Below, in pieces: positions 48,184 through 57,830 of a DNA stretch of 64,000 nt. Within the stretch, counting starts at the first letter, position 1. Every line of letters starts with the position of its first letter. Made by a program: the position numbers and the translations under genes. The notes beneath the pieces were generated by a model, which did no database searches, was not told where the DNA came from, and saw only the letters and a program-made list of their open reading frames with translations. This DNA comes from Ideonella_A sp963843805 (GTDB lineage Bacteria > Pseudomonadota > Gammaproteobacteria > Burkholderiales > Burkholderiaceae_C), in contig CAWJLY010000005.1 in NCBI GenBank assembly GCA_963843805.1, forward strand, positions 124,001-188,000. Direction: 5' to 3'.

Positions 48184-48930
48184 TCAGGCAGTCTCGTCGA
48201 CTTCGACAAACTCGTCGCCCTCGGCAGCCACGGCCTGGACGACATCGTTATTGGCGTTGGCCTTGCCTTCGAGAACCGCGTCAGCGACCGCACGGGCATA
48301 CAACGCAACCGCCTTCGCCGAGTCGTCGTTGCCCGGGATCACATAGTCGATGCCAAGCGGTGAATGGTTCGAGTCGACGATTGCGACCACCGGAATACCC
48401 AGCTTCACAGCTTCGGCAATCGCGATCTTGTGGTAGCCGACGTCGATGACAAACAGCGCGTCGGGCAAGGCGCCCATGTCCTGGATGCCGCCGATGTCCT
48501 TCTCGAGCTTCTCGAGCTCGCGCTGGAACATCAGCGCTTCTTTCTTGATGCGCAACTCGTTGCCGGCCTCGACCTGGCTTTTCATGTCCTTCAGGCGCTT
48601 GATCGAGCCCTTGACGGTCTTGAAGTTGGTCAGCATGCCGCCGAGCCATCGCTGGTCGACGAAGGGCATGCCGGCGCGTCGGGCTTCCATCGCGATCACG
48701 TCGCGTGCCTGGCGCTTGGTGCCGACCATCAAGATGGTGCCGCGCTTGGAAGCAAGCTGGCGAATGAAACCCATCGCATCGTTGAAGAGCGGCTGCGTCT
48801 TCTCGAGGTTGATGATGTGGATCTTGTTGCGATGGCCGTAGATATACGGGGCCATCTTGGGGTTCCAGAAGCGCGTCTGATGTCCGAAATGGACACCCGC
48901 TTCCAGCATTTCACGCATCGTGACAGACAT
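48184..48930 (-). CDS. rpsB: 30S ribosomal protein S2
   Basis: A component of the small ribosomal subunit. It has 248 residues from ATG 48930 with GGAG seven bases upstream. Family motifs are TMREMLEAGVHFGHQTRFWNP, FVDQRWLGGMLTNFKTV and GIPVVAIVDSNHSPLGIDYVI. It ends in an acidic tail (GDEFVEVDET). It is the first gene of the long series down to the RNA methyltransferase at 33.6 kb. Confidence 0.97.
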   Translation of the reverse strand: MSVTMREMLEAGVHFGHQTRFWNPKMAPYIYGHRNKIHIINLEKTQPLFNDAMGFIRQLASKRGTILMVGTKRQARDVIAMEARRAGMPFVDQRWLGGMLTNFKTVKGSIKRLKDMKSQVEAGNELRIKKEALMFQRELEKLEKDIGGIQDMGALPDALFVIDVGYHKIAIAEAVKLGIPVVAIVDSNHSPLGIDYVIPGNDDSAKAVALYARAVADAVLEGKANANNDVVQAVAAEGDEFVEVDETA

Positions 48931-48981
48931 GGAGGACTCCAAAGGTTGGTTCTAGAATCCGGCTTGAATCGTGGTGCGGGG

Positions 48982-48998
48982 CCAGTCGGTCTGACTGG
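48982..48998 (-). promoter_or_regulatory. hairpin in the rpsB leader
   Basis: CCAGTC and GACTGG (six pairs, five-base loop) lie about 50 bases before rpsB, and another inverted repeat, GGAGC..GCTCC, sits at 49058-49073. S2 commonly binds its own leader to repress rpsB-tsf, so these could be part of such an element. No match to a known leader family could be verified, and no clear -35/-10 pair was picked out in 48931-49101. Confidence 0.3.
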
Positions 48999-49101
48999 AA
49001 CTCCCAACACTGCGACACCTTTCAACAGCCGGGTTCGCGATTTTGTCGATCCGTGTAGGAGCTGATGCGCTCCTGCCCCGGAAAAACCCGTCGAGTCTAG
49101 C

Positions 49102-50485
49102 ATGCCTCAGTCCACCATCGCCACCGTCGACCTTTTCGAGGCCCGTACGGCGGTCGCCGCCGGTCACCTCCACGCGTCGACCGCGCTGCAGGAGAATCTT
49201 CGAATTGCCCGCTCGCCGCGCTGCAGATTTGCCTTCCTTGACCTGTTCGAACAGACCGCCACCGCCGAGGCGGCCGCTGCGGACGCGTTGCGCGACGCGG
49301 GTGGGCCGGTGCCGCCGCTGGCTGGCTTGGCGATCAGCATCAAGGCCTTGTTCGATGTACAGGGCAAACGCACCACTTCGGCTTCGAAATTGTTGCAAGG
49401 TACCGCCCGCGCCTTGACCGACTGTCCGGCGGTGCAACGTTTGCGCAGCGCCGGTGCGGCATTGATCGGCCACACCAACCAGAGCGAATTTGCGTTTTCC
49501 GGCGTCGGCATCAATCCGCACTTTGGCACGCCAGCCAATCCGGCCGTCGCCGACGGTTCGAAGCCGCTGATTCCGGGTGGCTCGACCTCCGGCGGTGCCG
49601 TTTCGGTGGGAGCAGGCGCTGCCTGGGCCGCGCTGGGATCGGATACCGGCGGCTCGCTGCGCATCCCGGCCGCCCTGCAAGGTCTGGTCGGCTTCAAGAA
49701 TACCGCCCGCCTGACACCCGCGGAAGGTTCGATTCCGCTGTCGCCGACGCTCGATACGGTCGGCGCCATCACCCGCACGGTACGGGACGCGGTGCTGCTG
49801 CACGGCATCATCGCGGCACGAACGCCGAGGCTGCCGCCACTTGCCCTGCGCAGCATGCGGATCGGCGTGCCAGGCACGCTGATGCTCGACGACCTGGAGC
49901 CCGCTGTCGCCGCGGCATTCGAACGCAGCCTGGCCAGCTTGCGCCGGGCCGGCGCGCAGGTTGACATGATCGATCTCGCAGAACTCGGCGAAGTCGCGCA
50001 GATCAACGCCAACGGCGGATTTGCACCGGTGGAAGCGTGGGCATGGCATCGCCATCACCTGGCCAGCCATGCAGCCGACTACGACCCGCGAGTGGCTGCG
50101 CGGATCCGCCGCGGCGAACAGATGAGTGGAGCCGACTATGTCGACCTGCTGCAACGCACGCCGTGACTGGATCGGCCGGATGGACGAGCGGCTGCGCGCC
50201 TACGACGTCCTGTTGAGTCCCACCGTGCCAATGGTGGCGCCGCCGCTGGCTGCGCTGCTTGCCGACGACGCGGCCTTCTTCGCAACCAATGCACGGCTGC
50301 TGCGCAACCCGTCAGTGGTCAATCTGCTTGACGGCTGCGCGTTGTCGATGCCTTGCCATGTCGACGGCGAGTTGCCGGTCGGCCTGATGGTCTGGCAGCG
50401 CGCGATGGTCGACGACACCGTGCTGGCGGCATCTTTGGCGATCGAGGCGGCGCTCGCCCGACGACCACCACAGGCGGGCGCCTGA
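49102..50485 (+). CDS. amidase-signature hydrolase, frame-disrupted
   Basis: A member of the amidase signature family, related to GatA but without gatB/gatC neighbours, so probably a free amidase of unknown substrate. The Ser-cisSer-Lys triad is visible: lysine in LAISIKALFDVQG, cis-serine in PGGSTSGGAVSVGAG and the nucleophile serine in GSDTGGSLRIPAALQG. The first frame stops at 50166 (YVDLLQRTP). The C-terminal RRDWIGRMDERL, DVLLSPTVPMVAP and LPVGLMVWQ lie in the next frame, joined by removing one base at 50155. The joined length is about 460 residues, normal for the family. dadA follows after one base. Confidence 0.87.
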
Positions 50486-50486
50486 T

Positions 50487-51788
50487 ATGCGCGTGGCAGT
50501 GATCGGCGCCGGGATTGTCGGCGTCACCACGGCATTCGAGCTCGCCAGCGACGGTCATGAGGTGACCGTTCTCGAACGCTGCAGCAGCGTTGCCGCCGAA
50601 GGCAGTTTTGCCAACGCGGGTGTGCTGGCACCGGGATATGTCACACCCTGGGCCGCCCCCGGCATGCCGGGCAAGGTCTTGCGCCATTGCCTGAGCCGGC
50701 ATTCCCCGGTCCGGTGGGGCGGCCGCCCCGCGCCCGGCACGGCTGGGTGGCTGTGGAAATGGTGGCGCAGCTGCAAGACCGAGGTCTACACCCGCAACCG
50801 CAGCCGCATGCATCGGCTCGCGGTGGCGGGACGCAGCCGGCGCCGCGCGCTGACCGAGGCGCTGCAGTTCGACCATGAACGCAGCGATGGTTATCTGGTG
50901 TTGCTGCGCCGCCCGCAGGAGCTTGACCTGGCGCGCCCCGGCCTGCAGATCCTCACCGATCTGGGCACTCGTTTCGAAATCCTCGATGCCGAGGGTTGCC
51001 ATCGCGTCGAGCCCGACCTGAACGATGCAACCCCGCTGCATGCCGGTATCCACGTGATCGACGACGAAGTGGCGAATTGCCGCGAGTTTGCCCACCTGAT
51101 GCGCCAGCATGCGCAAAGGCTCGGTGCCCGGTTCCGCTTTGGCGCCACCGTGCAGGCGATCGACGCCGGTACGCGGCCCGTCGTTCGATATGGCCTGCGT
51201 CCGGGCATCGACGACCCCCGCGTTGCCACGACATCACCGGCCCAGACAGTCAGCGAACAATTCGACGCGGTGGTCGTCTGCGCAGCGCTCGGCTCGCGCA
51301 GCCTGCTGGCACCGCACGGACTGCAGCTGCCGCTGCTGGCCGTGCACGGCTATTCGATCACGGCACCGCTGCGGCAGCACGAAGGTGACCGCCACTGCGG
51401 CCCGATATCGGGTGTGATGGACGAACGCTACAAGATCTCGATCAGCCGCTTCGGCAATCGTGTACGGGTTGCCGGGAGCGCCGAGATCGGAGGCTCGCTG
51501 GCACATATCAACGACAAGGCGGTGCAGACGTTGCACCATGTGCTGAACGACTGGTATCCCGGGGTGGCCAGGATGGACCAGGCGCAAGTCTGGAAAGGCG
51601 CCCGCCCGATGTTGCCCGACGGCCCGCCGCTGATCGGCGCCAGCGGCGTGCCGGGGATCTGGCTCAACCTTGGCCATGGCTCCAGTGGCTGGGCGCTGGC
51701 CAACGGATCGGCCCGCCTGCTCGCCGATCTGGTCGCCGGCTTGCCGCCGAGCATCGATGCAGAAGGGCTGGGAATCGAGCGTCTGTAG
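50487..51788 (+). CDS. dadA: D-amino acid dehydrogenase (DadA-type FAD oxidoreductase)
   Basis: A membrane-associated flavoenzyme that oxidatively deaminates D-amino acids. It has 433 residues. The FAD fold AVIGAGIVGVTTAFELASDG is at the N-terminus, with SFANAGVLAPGYVTPWAAPG (a DadA hallmark) and PLIGASGVPGIWLNLGHGSSGW near the C-terminus. It begins one base after the amidase gene, suggesting they act together, perhaps releasing and oxidising an amide-linked D-amino acid. That link is inference. No alanine racemase gene is adjacent. Confidence 0.9.
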   Translation: MRVAVIGAGIVGVTTAFELASDGHEVTVLERCSSVAAEGSFANAGVLAPGYVTPWAAPGMPGKVLRHCLSRHSPVRWGGRPAPGTAGWLWKWWRSCKTEVYTRNRSRMHRLAVAGRSRRRALTEALQFDHERSDGYLVLLRRPQELDLARPGLQILTDLGTRFEILDAEGCHRVEPDLNDATPLHAGIHVIDDEVANCREFAHLMRQHAQRLGARFRFGATVQAIDAGTRPVVRYGLRPGIDDPRVATTSPAQTVSEQFDAVVVCAALGSRSLLAPHGLQLPLLAVHGYSITAPLRQHEGDRHCGPISGVMDERYKISISRFGNRVRVAGSAEIGGSLAHINDKAVQTLHHVLNDWYPGVARMDQAQVWKGARPMLPDGPPLIGASGVPGIWLNLGHGSSGWALANGSARLLADLVAGLPPSIDAEGLGIERL

Positions 51789-51821
51789 GCGGTTTGCGCC
51801 GGCCATGATTCAATCGTGTGC

Positions 51822-53376
51822 ATGGAGCGCATTCTTCCGCCGCGGCACCGGCATCCGATCTTCCGCTCGGCCAACTCGCGCCAGATCGAGGCGGCGGCGC
51901 TCGCTGCCGTGCGCCCCGATGCTGCCGAACCTCGGCTGATGGTTCGGGCAGGCCTGGCGGTGGCACGCCTGGCCACCGCCATTGCACCCTTTGCCGATCG
52001 GGTATGGGTTGCCGCCGGGCCGGGCAACAACGGCGGCGACGGCATCGAAGCCGCTTGCCATCTGCAAGCCCAAGGCCGGCGAGTCACGCTGACGCTGGCG
52101 GCTGATGCGGGGCGGCTGCCCGCCGATGCGGCGACCAGCCTGGCGCGTGCACGAGGGGCCGGCTTGCAAGTCGAGGCGCCGAGTGCCGGTCCGGTCGCGC
52201 TGGCCGGCAACGATCTGGCCATCGACGCCCTGCTCGGGCTTGGCAGCAACCGTGCACCCGCAGGCGCGATCGCCGATCTGGTCGAGCAGCTGAATCGGCT
52301 GCCCTGCGGCGTGCTGGCGATCGACCTGCCGACCGGAATCGATGGCGACACCGGACAGCCACTCGGCAACGCCGCCGTTCGTGCCAGCCACACCCTTGCG
52401 CTGCTGACGCTCAAGCCCGGCCTGTTCACCGGTGCGGGCCGCGACCACGCCGGCGACATCTGGCTCGACGAGCTCGGCTGCAACGCAGCGATCCTGGAGC
52501 CCGACGCCTGGTTGAGCGGGTTGCAAAGCGCCCAGGGCACCCGGCGGCGCCATGCCAGCCACAAGGGCAGCTTCGGCGACGTCGTCATCGTCGGCGGTGC
52601 TCCCGGCATGCGCGGCGCTGCGGTGCTGAGCGCCCGGGCCGCCCATGCCGCAGGCGCCGGGCGGGTATGGGTCGTGCCGCTCGATCGCGACGCTCCCTTG
52701 ATCGATCTGCTGCGCCCTGAACTGATGTGGCGCCGTGATCTCGACAGTTTCGATGACACCGCGCTCGGTGCGGCAACGGTGGTCTGCGGCTGTGGCGGTG
52801 GTGACGTCGTGCGCGAGGTCTTGCCGCGACTGCTTGACCAGGCGCAGCGGTTGGTCGTCGATGCCGACGCATTGAATGCGATCGCCGACACACCGGCATT
52901 TGAAAACGTGTTGCAGCAACGTCGCCAGCGCGGCCAGCCCACCATCCTGACGCCTCATCCGCTCGAAGCCGCGCGCCTGCTCGGCGTCGCCACGCAGCAC
53001 GTGCAGGCCGACCGCCTGCAGGCAGCCGCTGCGCTCGCCGATCGGTACGCTTCGGTGGTCGTACTCAAGGGCTCCGGCAGCATCATCGCTGCACCCCGGC
53101 GCATTCCGCTACGTCAATTCGAGTGGCAATGCCGCATTGGCAACACCCGGCAGCGGCGATGTGCTGGCGGGTTGGCTCGGCGGCGTCTGGAGCGCTGTGG
53201 CCAGCTCAGGACCCGCGGCCGCTCCGACCGCGGACTCCAGCGCCGGGCAACACGATGCCTTCGACGCTGCCGTCCAGGCCGTCTGGTGGCATGGCGCCAG
53301 CGCCGAAGCCGCCGGCGTGCAGGTATTGCGGGCCGGCGACCTGATCGACGAGATGGCGTCCCGACGCGCCCGCTGA
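51822..53376 (+). CDS. nnr: bifunctional NAD(P)H-hydrate epimerase/dehydratase, frame-disrupted
   Basis: It repairs hydrated NADH and NADPH. The N-terminal YjeF epimerase domain shows VAAGPGNNGGDGIEAACHLQ and LAIDLPTGIDGDTG. The C-terminal kinase-fold dehydratase shows FGDVVIVGGAPGMRGAAVLSA, TILTPHPLEAARLLG, and, in a shifted frame, NSSGNAALATPGSGDVLAGW. One extra C in the CCCC run at 53094-53097 explains the shift; with it removed the gene ends at 53376, giving about 517 residues. Without correction the frame runs on to 53705, antisense to rnr. GTG 51816 is an alternative start. Confidence 0.9.
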
Positions 53377-53398
53377 GCGGCGCGCCGACACGCCCGGA

Positions 53399-55679
53399 TC
53401 AACGGCGTTTGCTGCTTTTCCCGGTCGCCTTGCGCGCCGACGCGCCGGCCGACCGCAGCGGATTCGCGGCCACGCCGGGCGGGGCCTTCGAGCGTCCACG
53501 CGCTTGCTTGCGGGTTGCTGCCTTGATGGCGCGATCGCCTTCCTTGACCGCAGCCAGTTCGGCTGCTGCCGAGGCATTTCGATCACGTTTCGAACGAATC
53601 CCGGTGGCGTCCTCTTCGCCCTCGCGAACCATCCTGAAATCGATCTTCCGGCCGTCGAGATCGACCCGGCTGACCTGTACCCGCACCCGCGAGCCGATGC
53701 CATAACGCACGCCGGAGCGTTCGCCGCGCAGTTCCTGACGCGCCTCGTCGAAGCGGAAATATTCGCCACCCAGCTCGGTGATATGGACCAGCCCTTCGAC
53801 GAACAGGCCATCGAGCTGGACGAACAATCCGAAGCTGGTGGCCGCGCTGACGGTGCCGCCAAACTCCTCGCCGAGGTGTTCGCGCATGTAGCGGCACTTG
53901 AGCCAGGCCTCGACATCACGCGATGCCTCGTCGGCACGCCGTTCGTTGGCACTGCAATGCGCTCCGGCCGCCTCCCACATCTGGCCCTCTGCGCTCAGTT
54001 GAGCCGGCTTGGCATTCGGCTTGACAGGCGCCTTGCGCCGTTGCGGAGCGGGATTCTTCACCGGCCCGGTGAGCAGCGGGTACCGCTTGTCGTTGAGCAG
54101 CGCCTTGATCACCCGGTGTACCAGCAGATCGGGGTAACGCCGGATCGGGCTCGTGAAGTGGGTATAGGCGTCGTACGCCAGGCCGAAATGCCCGCTGTTG
54201 GCGGCCGTATAGATGGCTTGTTGCATCGAGCGCAGCAGCATGGTGTGGATCTGCAGCGCATCGACACGGTCCTTGGTGGCCGCGGCGATGGTCTGAAACT
54301 CTTTCGGATCCGGTTCGTCGCTGACCGACAAGCCGAGACCGAGCGACTTCAGATAGTTCTGCAGCAGGGTCGTCTTCTCGGGCGTCGGACCCTCGTGGAC
54401 GCGGTAGAGCGACGGATGTTTCGACATCGCGATGAAATCGGCCGCGCACACATTGGCCGCCAGCATCGCCTCCTCGATCAACTTGTGGGCCTCGGTGCGC
54501 GTACGTGGAATGATCTTCTCGATGCGACCGTTCTCGTCGCAGACGATCTGCGTCTCGGTGGTCTCGAAATCGACCGCTCCGCGGCGCCCGCGCTCCTTCA
54601 GCAATGCCCGATAGACCTCGTTGAGGTCGAGCAGATGGGGCACCAGTGCCTTGCGCCTTGTCGCTTCAGCGCCGCGGGTATTGATCAGGATCGCCGCGAC
54701 CTCGGTGTACGTGAACCGAGCATGCGACCGGATCACCGCCGGGTAGAACTGATAGGCGTCGATCACACCCGTCGGACTGACGACCATGTCGCAGACCATC
54801 GCCAACCGATCCTCGTTCGGATTCAACGAACACAGGCCGTTCGACAGTTTTTCCGGCAGCATGGGAATCACCCGCCGCGGAAAATAGACCGAAGTGGCCC
54901 GTTCGTAAGCATCCTCGTCGAGCGGCTCGCCGGGCTTCACGTAGTGGCTGACATCGGCGATGGCCACGATCAGTCGCCAGCCGGTCGGCGTTTTCGACCG
55001 TTTGCTGGCCATCGGCTCGCAATAGACGGCGTCGTCGAAGTCGCGCGCATCTTCGCCGTCGATGGTCACCAGCGGCACATCGCGCAGATCGATACGGTGC
55101 TTGCAGTCGGCGGGGCGCAGCTTGTCGGGCAGGCTGGCCGCCTGCGCCAGCGTGGCAGGCGCGAACTGGTGCGGCACTTCGTACTTGCGCACCGCGATCT
55201 CGATTTCCATACCCGGATCATCGATTTCGCCGAGCACCTCGGTCACGCGGCCCACCGGCTGCGAATACATCGACGGCGGCTCGGTCAGTTCGATCGCAAC
55301 GACCTGCCCCGCCGTCGCGTTGGCGGTGGCGTTTTTCGGCACCAGGATGTCCTGGCCAAACCGCTTGTCTTCCGGTGCCACCAGCCAGACGCCGCTCTCA
55401 TTGAGCAGCCTGCCGATGATCGGAGCCTTCTTGCGTTCGACGATTTCGAGGATGCGGCGCCTCGGGGCGCCCCTTGCGGTCGAGCCGCACGACTCGCGCC
55501 TTGACACGGTCGCGATGCAGCACCGCACGCATCTCCTGCGGCGTCAGATAAAGGTCGGCTTGACCGTCGTCGCGTACGACGAATCCGTGGCCGTCGCGAT
55601 GACCTTGAACGGTGCCTTCGACCTCGTTCAGAAGGTCGGCTGCCGACGGCGGGTGAACTTGAATAGTTGGTTTTTTTGA
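53399..55679 (-). CDS. rnr: ribonuclease R, frame-disrupted and lacking its usual N-terminus
   Basis: A 3'-5' exoribonuclease of the RNB family. The main frame (about 55457 down to 53399) holds IGRLLNESGVWLVAPEDKR, the catalytic LVTIDGEDARDFDDAVYC, HFTSPIRRYPDLLVHRVI, an S1 domain (ATSFGLFVQLDGLFVEGLVH) and a Lys/Arg-rich tail. Upstream, in another frame, the cold-shock domain reads VQGHRDGHGFVVRDDGQADL; removing one base near 55457 joins the two. The N-terminal winged helix of proteobacterial RNase R (about 80 residues) is missing and no ATG, GTG or TTG lies in frame before the cold-shock domain. The frame runs instead into the divergent tRNA-Leu gene. The true 5' end is unknown. Confidence 0.88.
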
Positions 55680-55688
55680 TGATAGAAT
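55659..55688 (+). promoter_or_regulatory. promoter of tRNA-Leu
   Basis: TTGAAT (55659-55664), an 18-base spacer and TAGAAT (55683-55688) lie 15 bases before the tRNA, a good match to a sigma-70 promoter. The T7 run in the spacer is the DNA that would encode the first codons of the rnr frame on the other strand. Confidence 0.5.
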
Positions 55689-55703
55689 CTCGGGTTCCTG
55701 AAT

Positions 55704-55788
<85 letters not shown>

Positions 55789-55811
55789 AAGATAACAGCA
55801 AGCGAGACTAG

Positions 55812-55843
55812 GCCGGCCCTCACGATGTGGCGCCGGCTTTTTT
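55812..55843 (+). terminator. Rho-independent terminator of tRNA-Leu
   Basis: GCCGGC at 55812-55817 pairs with GCCGGC at 55832-55837, followed by six T (55838-55843). It lies 23 bases after the tRNA. Confidence 0.65.
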
Positions 55844-55880
55844 GTGTCTGGCTGGCCTTGATGGTAGATGTGTGCGGTGG

Positions 55881-56402
55881 TCAGATGACGAACTTGCGGG
55901 CCAGCCCCTCGGGACGCGTATCGTCGTAGTCCTCGAACGGCTGATGGATCCATGGGCTGGTCGGCAGCAGTTCGACATAGTAGTCGGGCGTATAGGTCGA
56001 TACACCCTTGGTCCAGATCACCGCCGATCGCAACTCGCTGATCGACGGCATGCCACGCAGGCGTTCGACAACCGCGCGCAAGGTGATGCCGGAGTCGGCC
56101 AGGTCGTCGACCAGCAGAATACGCCCGCCGAGATCACCGCGCGGCATCGTGATGTATTTCGCCATGTCGAGCCGGCCCTGGATGGTGCCGGCCTCGGCGC
56201 GGTAGCTGCTGGTCGACATGATGGCCAGCGGCTTGTCGAAGACGCGCGACAAGACGTCGCCGGGCCGCATCCCGCCGCGCGCCAGACAAAGGATCTGATC
56301 AAACTCCCATTCCGACGCGTGCACCTTCAGCGCCAGCCGCTCGATCAACAGATGGTATTCGTCCCAGGAGACATACAGGTGCTTGCCATCGTCGGTCAGC
56401 AT
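55881..56402 (-). CDS. purine phosphoribosyltransferase-domain protein
   Basis: A type I phosphoribosyltransferase, probably a hypoxanthine/xanthine-guanine salvage enzyme given the neighbouring purA. It has 173 residues from ATG 56402, starting MLTDDGKHLYVSWDEYHLLIE. The PRPP-binding motif is ILLVDDLADSGITLRAVVE, with LARGGMRPGDVLSR earlier. The open frame extends to 56570 but homology begins at 56402. The exact base used cannot be told from the sequence. Confidence 0.85.
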   Translation of the reverse strand: MLTDDGKHLYVSWDEYHLLIERLALKVHASEWEFDQILCLARGGMRPGDVLSRVFDKPLAIMSTSSYRAEAGTIQGRLDMAKYITMPRGDLGGRILLVDDLADSGITLRAVVERLRGMPSISELRSAVIWTKGVSTYTPDYYVELLPTSPWIHQPFEDYDDTRPEGLARKFVI

Positions 56403-56434
56403 CGACTTTCCTCTGCAGGTTGGGGGCTCGTCAC

Positions 56435-57775
56435 TCAGGCCCGATACGGGTGACGCATCAGTATCGTATGGTCTCGATCCGGACCGGTCGAGACCATCGC
56501 GATCGGCGCGCCGATATGGCGCTGAACGGTTTCCAGGTATCGGCGGGCATTGAGCGGCAAGGCATCCCATTGCGTCAGCCCAGCGGTTACTTCGGTCCAG
56601 CCTTCGAAACTTTCGTAGATCGGCTTGCAGGCAAAGATCTCGTCGGCATCGAGCGGCAGGATATCGATCCGGCGGCCTTCGAGCTCGTAGCCTACGCAGA
56701 CCTTGATTTCACTCAGACCGTCGAGCACGTCGAGTTTGGTGAAACACAGGCCGGAGACGCCGTTGATGATCATCGAGCGCTTCAACAGCGCCGCATCGAG
56801 CCAGCCGCAGCGTCGCGGCCGGCCGGTTACCGTGCCGCGCTCCTGTCCGACCGTCGACAGGTGATAACCGACCGTACCCGGCTCGTCCATCGGCAATTCG
56901 GTCGGAAACGGCCCGCTGCCGACGCGCGTCGTGTAGGCCTTGGTGATGCCGAGCACATAGTGCAGCAGATCGGGGCCGACGCCAGCGCCGGCAGCCGCAT
57001 TGCCGGCCACGCAGTTGCTCGATGTGACATACGGATAGGTGCCGTGGTCGATGTCGAGCAAGGTTCCCTGCGCGCCCTCGAACAGCAGATTGGCGCCGTC
57101 GCGGTGAGCGCAATGCAGCCGGTAGCCGACATCGGCCAGCATCGGCTTGAGTTGCTCGGCGACCTTCATCGCATGGTCGAAGATCGGCTCGAACTCAAGC
57201 GCCTCGGACTTCAGATATCCCGTCAACGACTCGTTGTGCAACGCAAGCAGTTCACGCAGCTTGGCCGCGAAACGTTGCGGATGTTTGAGGTCTTGCACGC
57301 GCAGCGCACGGCGTGCGACCTTGTCTTCGTACGCCGGTCCGATGCCCTTGCCGGTGGTGCCGATCTTGCCGGCACCGCTGGTTTCGCGCAGCGCTTCGCG
57401 CGCCTTGTCGACTGCCACATGGAACGGCATGATCAAAGGACACGATTCGCTGACGAACAGCCGTGAGCGCACCTCGACGCCGATCGCCTCGAGCCGCTCG
57501 ATCTCGGCCAACAAGTGAGTCGGATCAACGACCACCCCGTTGCCGATATAACAAGCCACGCCTTCGCGCATGATGCCCGACGGAATCAGCTGCAGCGCCG
57601 TCTTCACGCCGTTGATGACCAACGTGTGGCCGGCGTTGTGTCCGCCCTGGAAGCGAACCACGCCCTGCGCATGGTCGGTCAGCCAGTCGACAACCTTGCC
57701 CTTGCCTTCGTCTCCCCACTGAGTACCGACCACAACGACATTGCGGCCCGGGGCCTTCGAATTCACTTGCTGCAT
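56435..57775 (-). CDS. purA: adenylosuccinate synthetase
   Basis: It joins IMP and aspartate with GTP, the first committed step to AMP. It has 446 residues from ATG 57775. Motifs are the GTP loop VVGTQWGDEGKGKVVDWL, QGGHNAGHTLVINGVK, GIGPAYEDKVARRALRV and the C-terminal VSTGPDRDHTI. The frame extends to 58012 inside hisZ, but MQQVNSKAPGRNVVVVG is the sensible start. It follows hisZ by 55 bases. Confidence 0.97.
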   Translation of the reverse strand: MQQVNSKAPGRNVVVVGTQWGDEGKGKVVDWLTDHAQGVVRFQGGHNAGHTLVINGVKTALQLIPSGIMREGVACYIGNGVVVDPTHLLAEIERLEAIGVEVRSRLFVSESCPLIMPFHVAVDKAREALRETSGAGKIGTTGKGIGPAYEDKVARRALRVQDLKHPQRFAAKLRELLALHNESLTGYLKSEALEFEPIFDHAMKVAEQLKPMLADVGYRLHCAHRDGANLLFEGAQGTLLDIDHGTYPYVTSSNCVAGNAAAGAGVGPDLLHYVLGITKAYTTRVGSGPFPTELPMDEPGTVGYHLSTVGQERGTVTGRPRRCGWLDAALLKRSMIINGVSGLCFTKLDVLDGLSEIKVCVGYELEGRRIDILPLDADEIFACKPIYESFEGWTEVTAGLTQWDALPLNARRYLETVQRHIGAPIAMVSTGPDRDHTILMRHPYRA

Positions 57776-57830
57776 AAATGGATGGTCCGAAACTGAAACG
57801 GGGTATTGGGGATGGCGGTCATGTGGCGGA

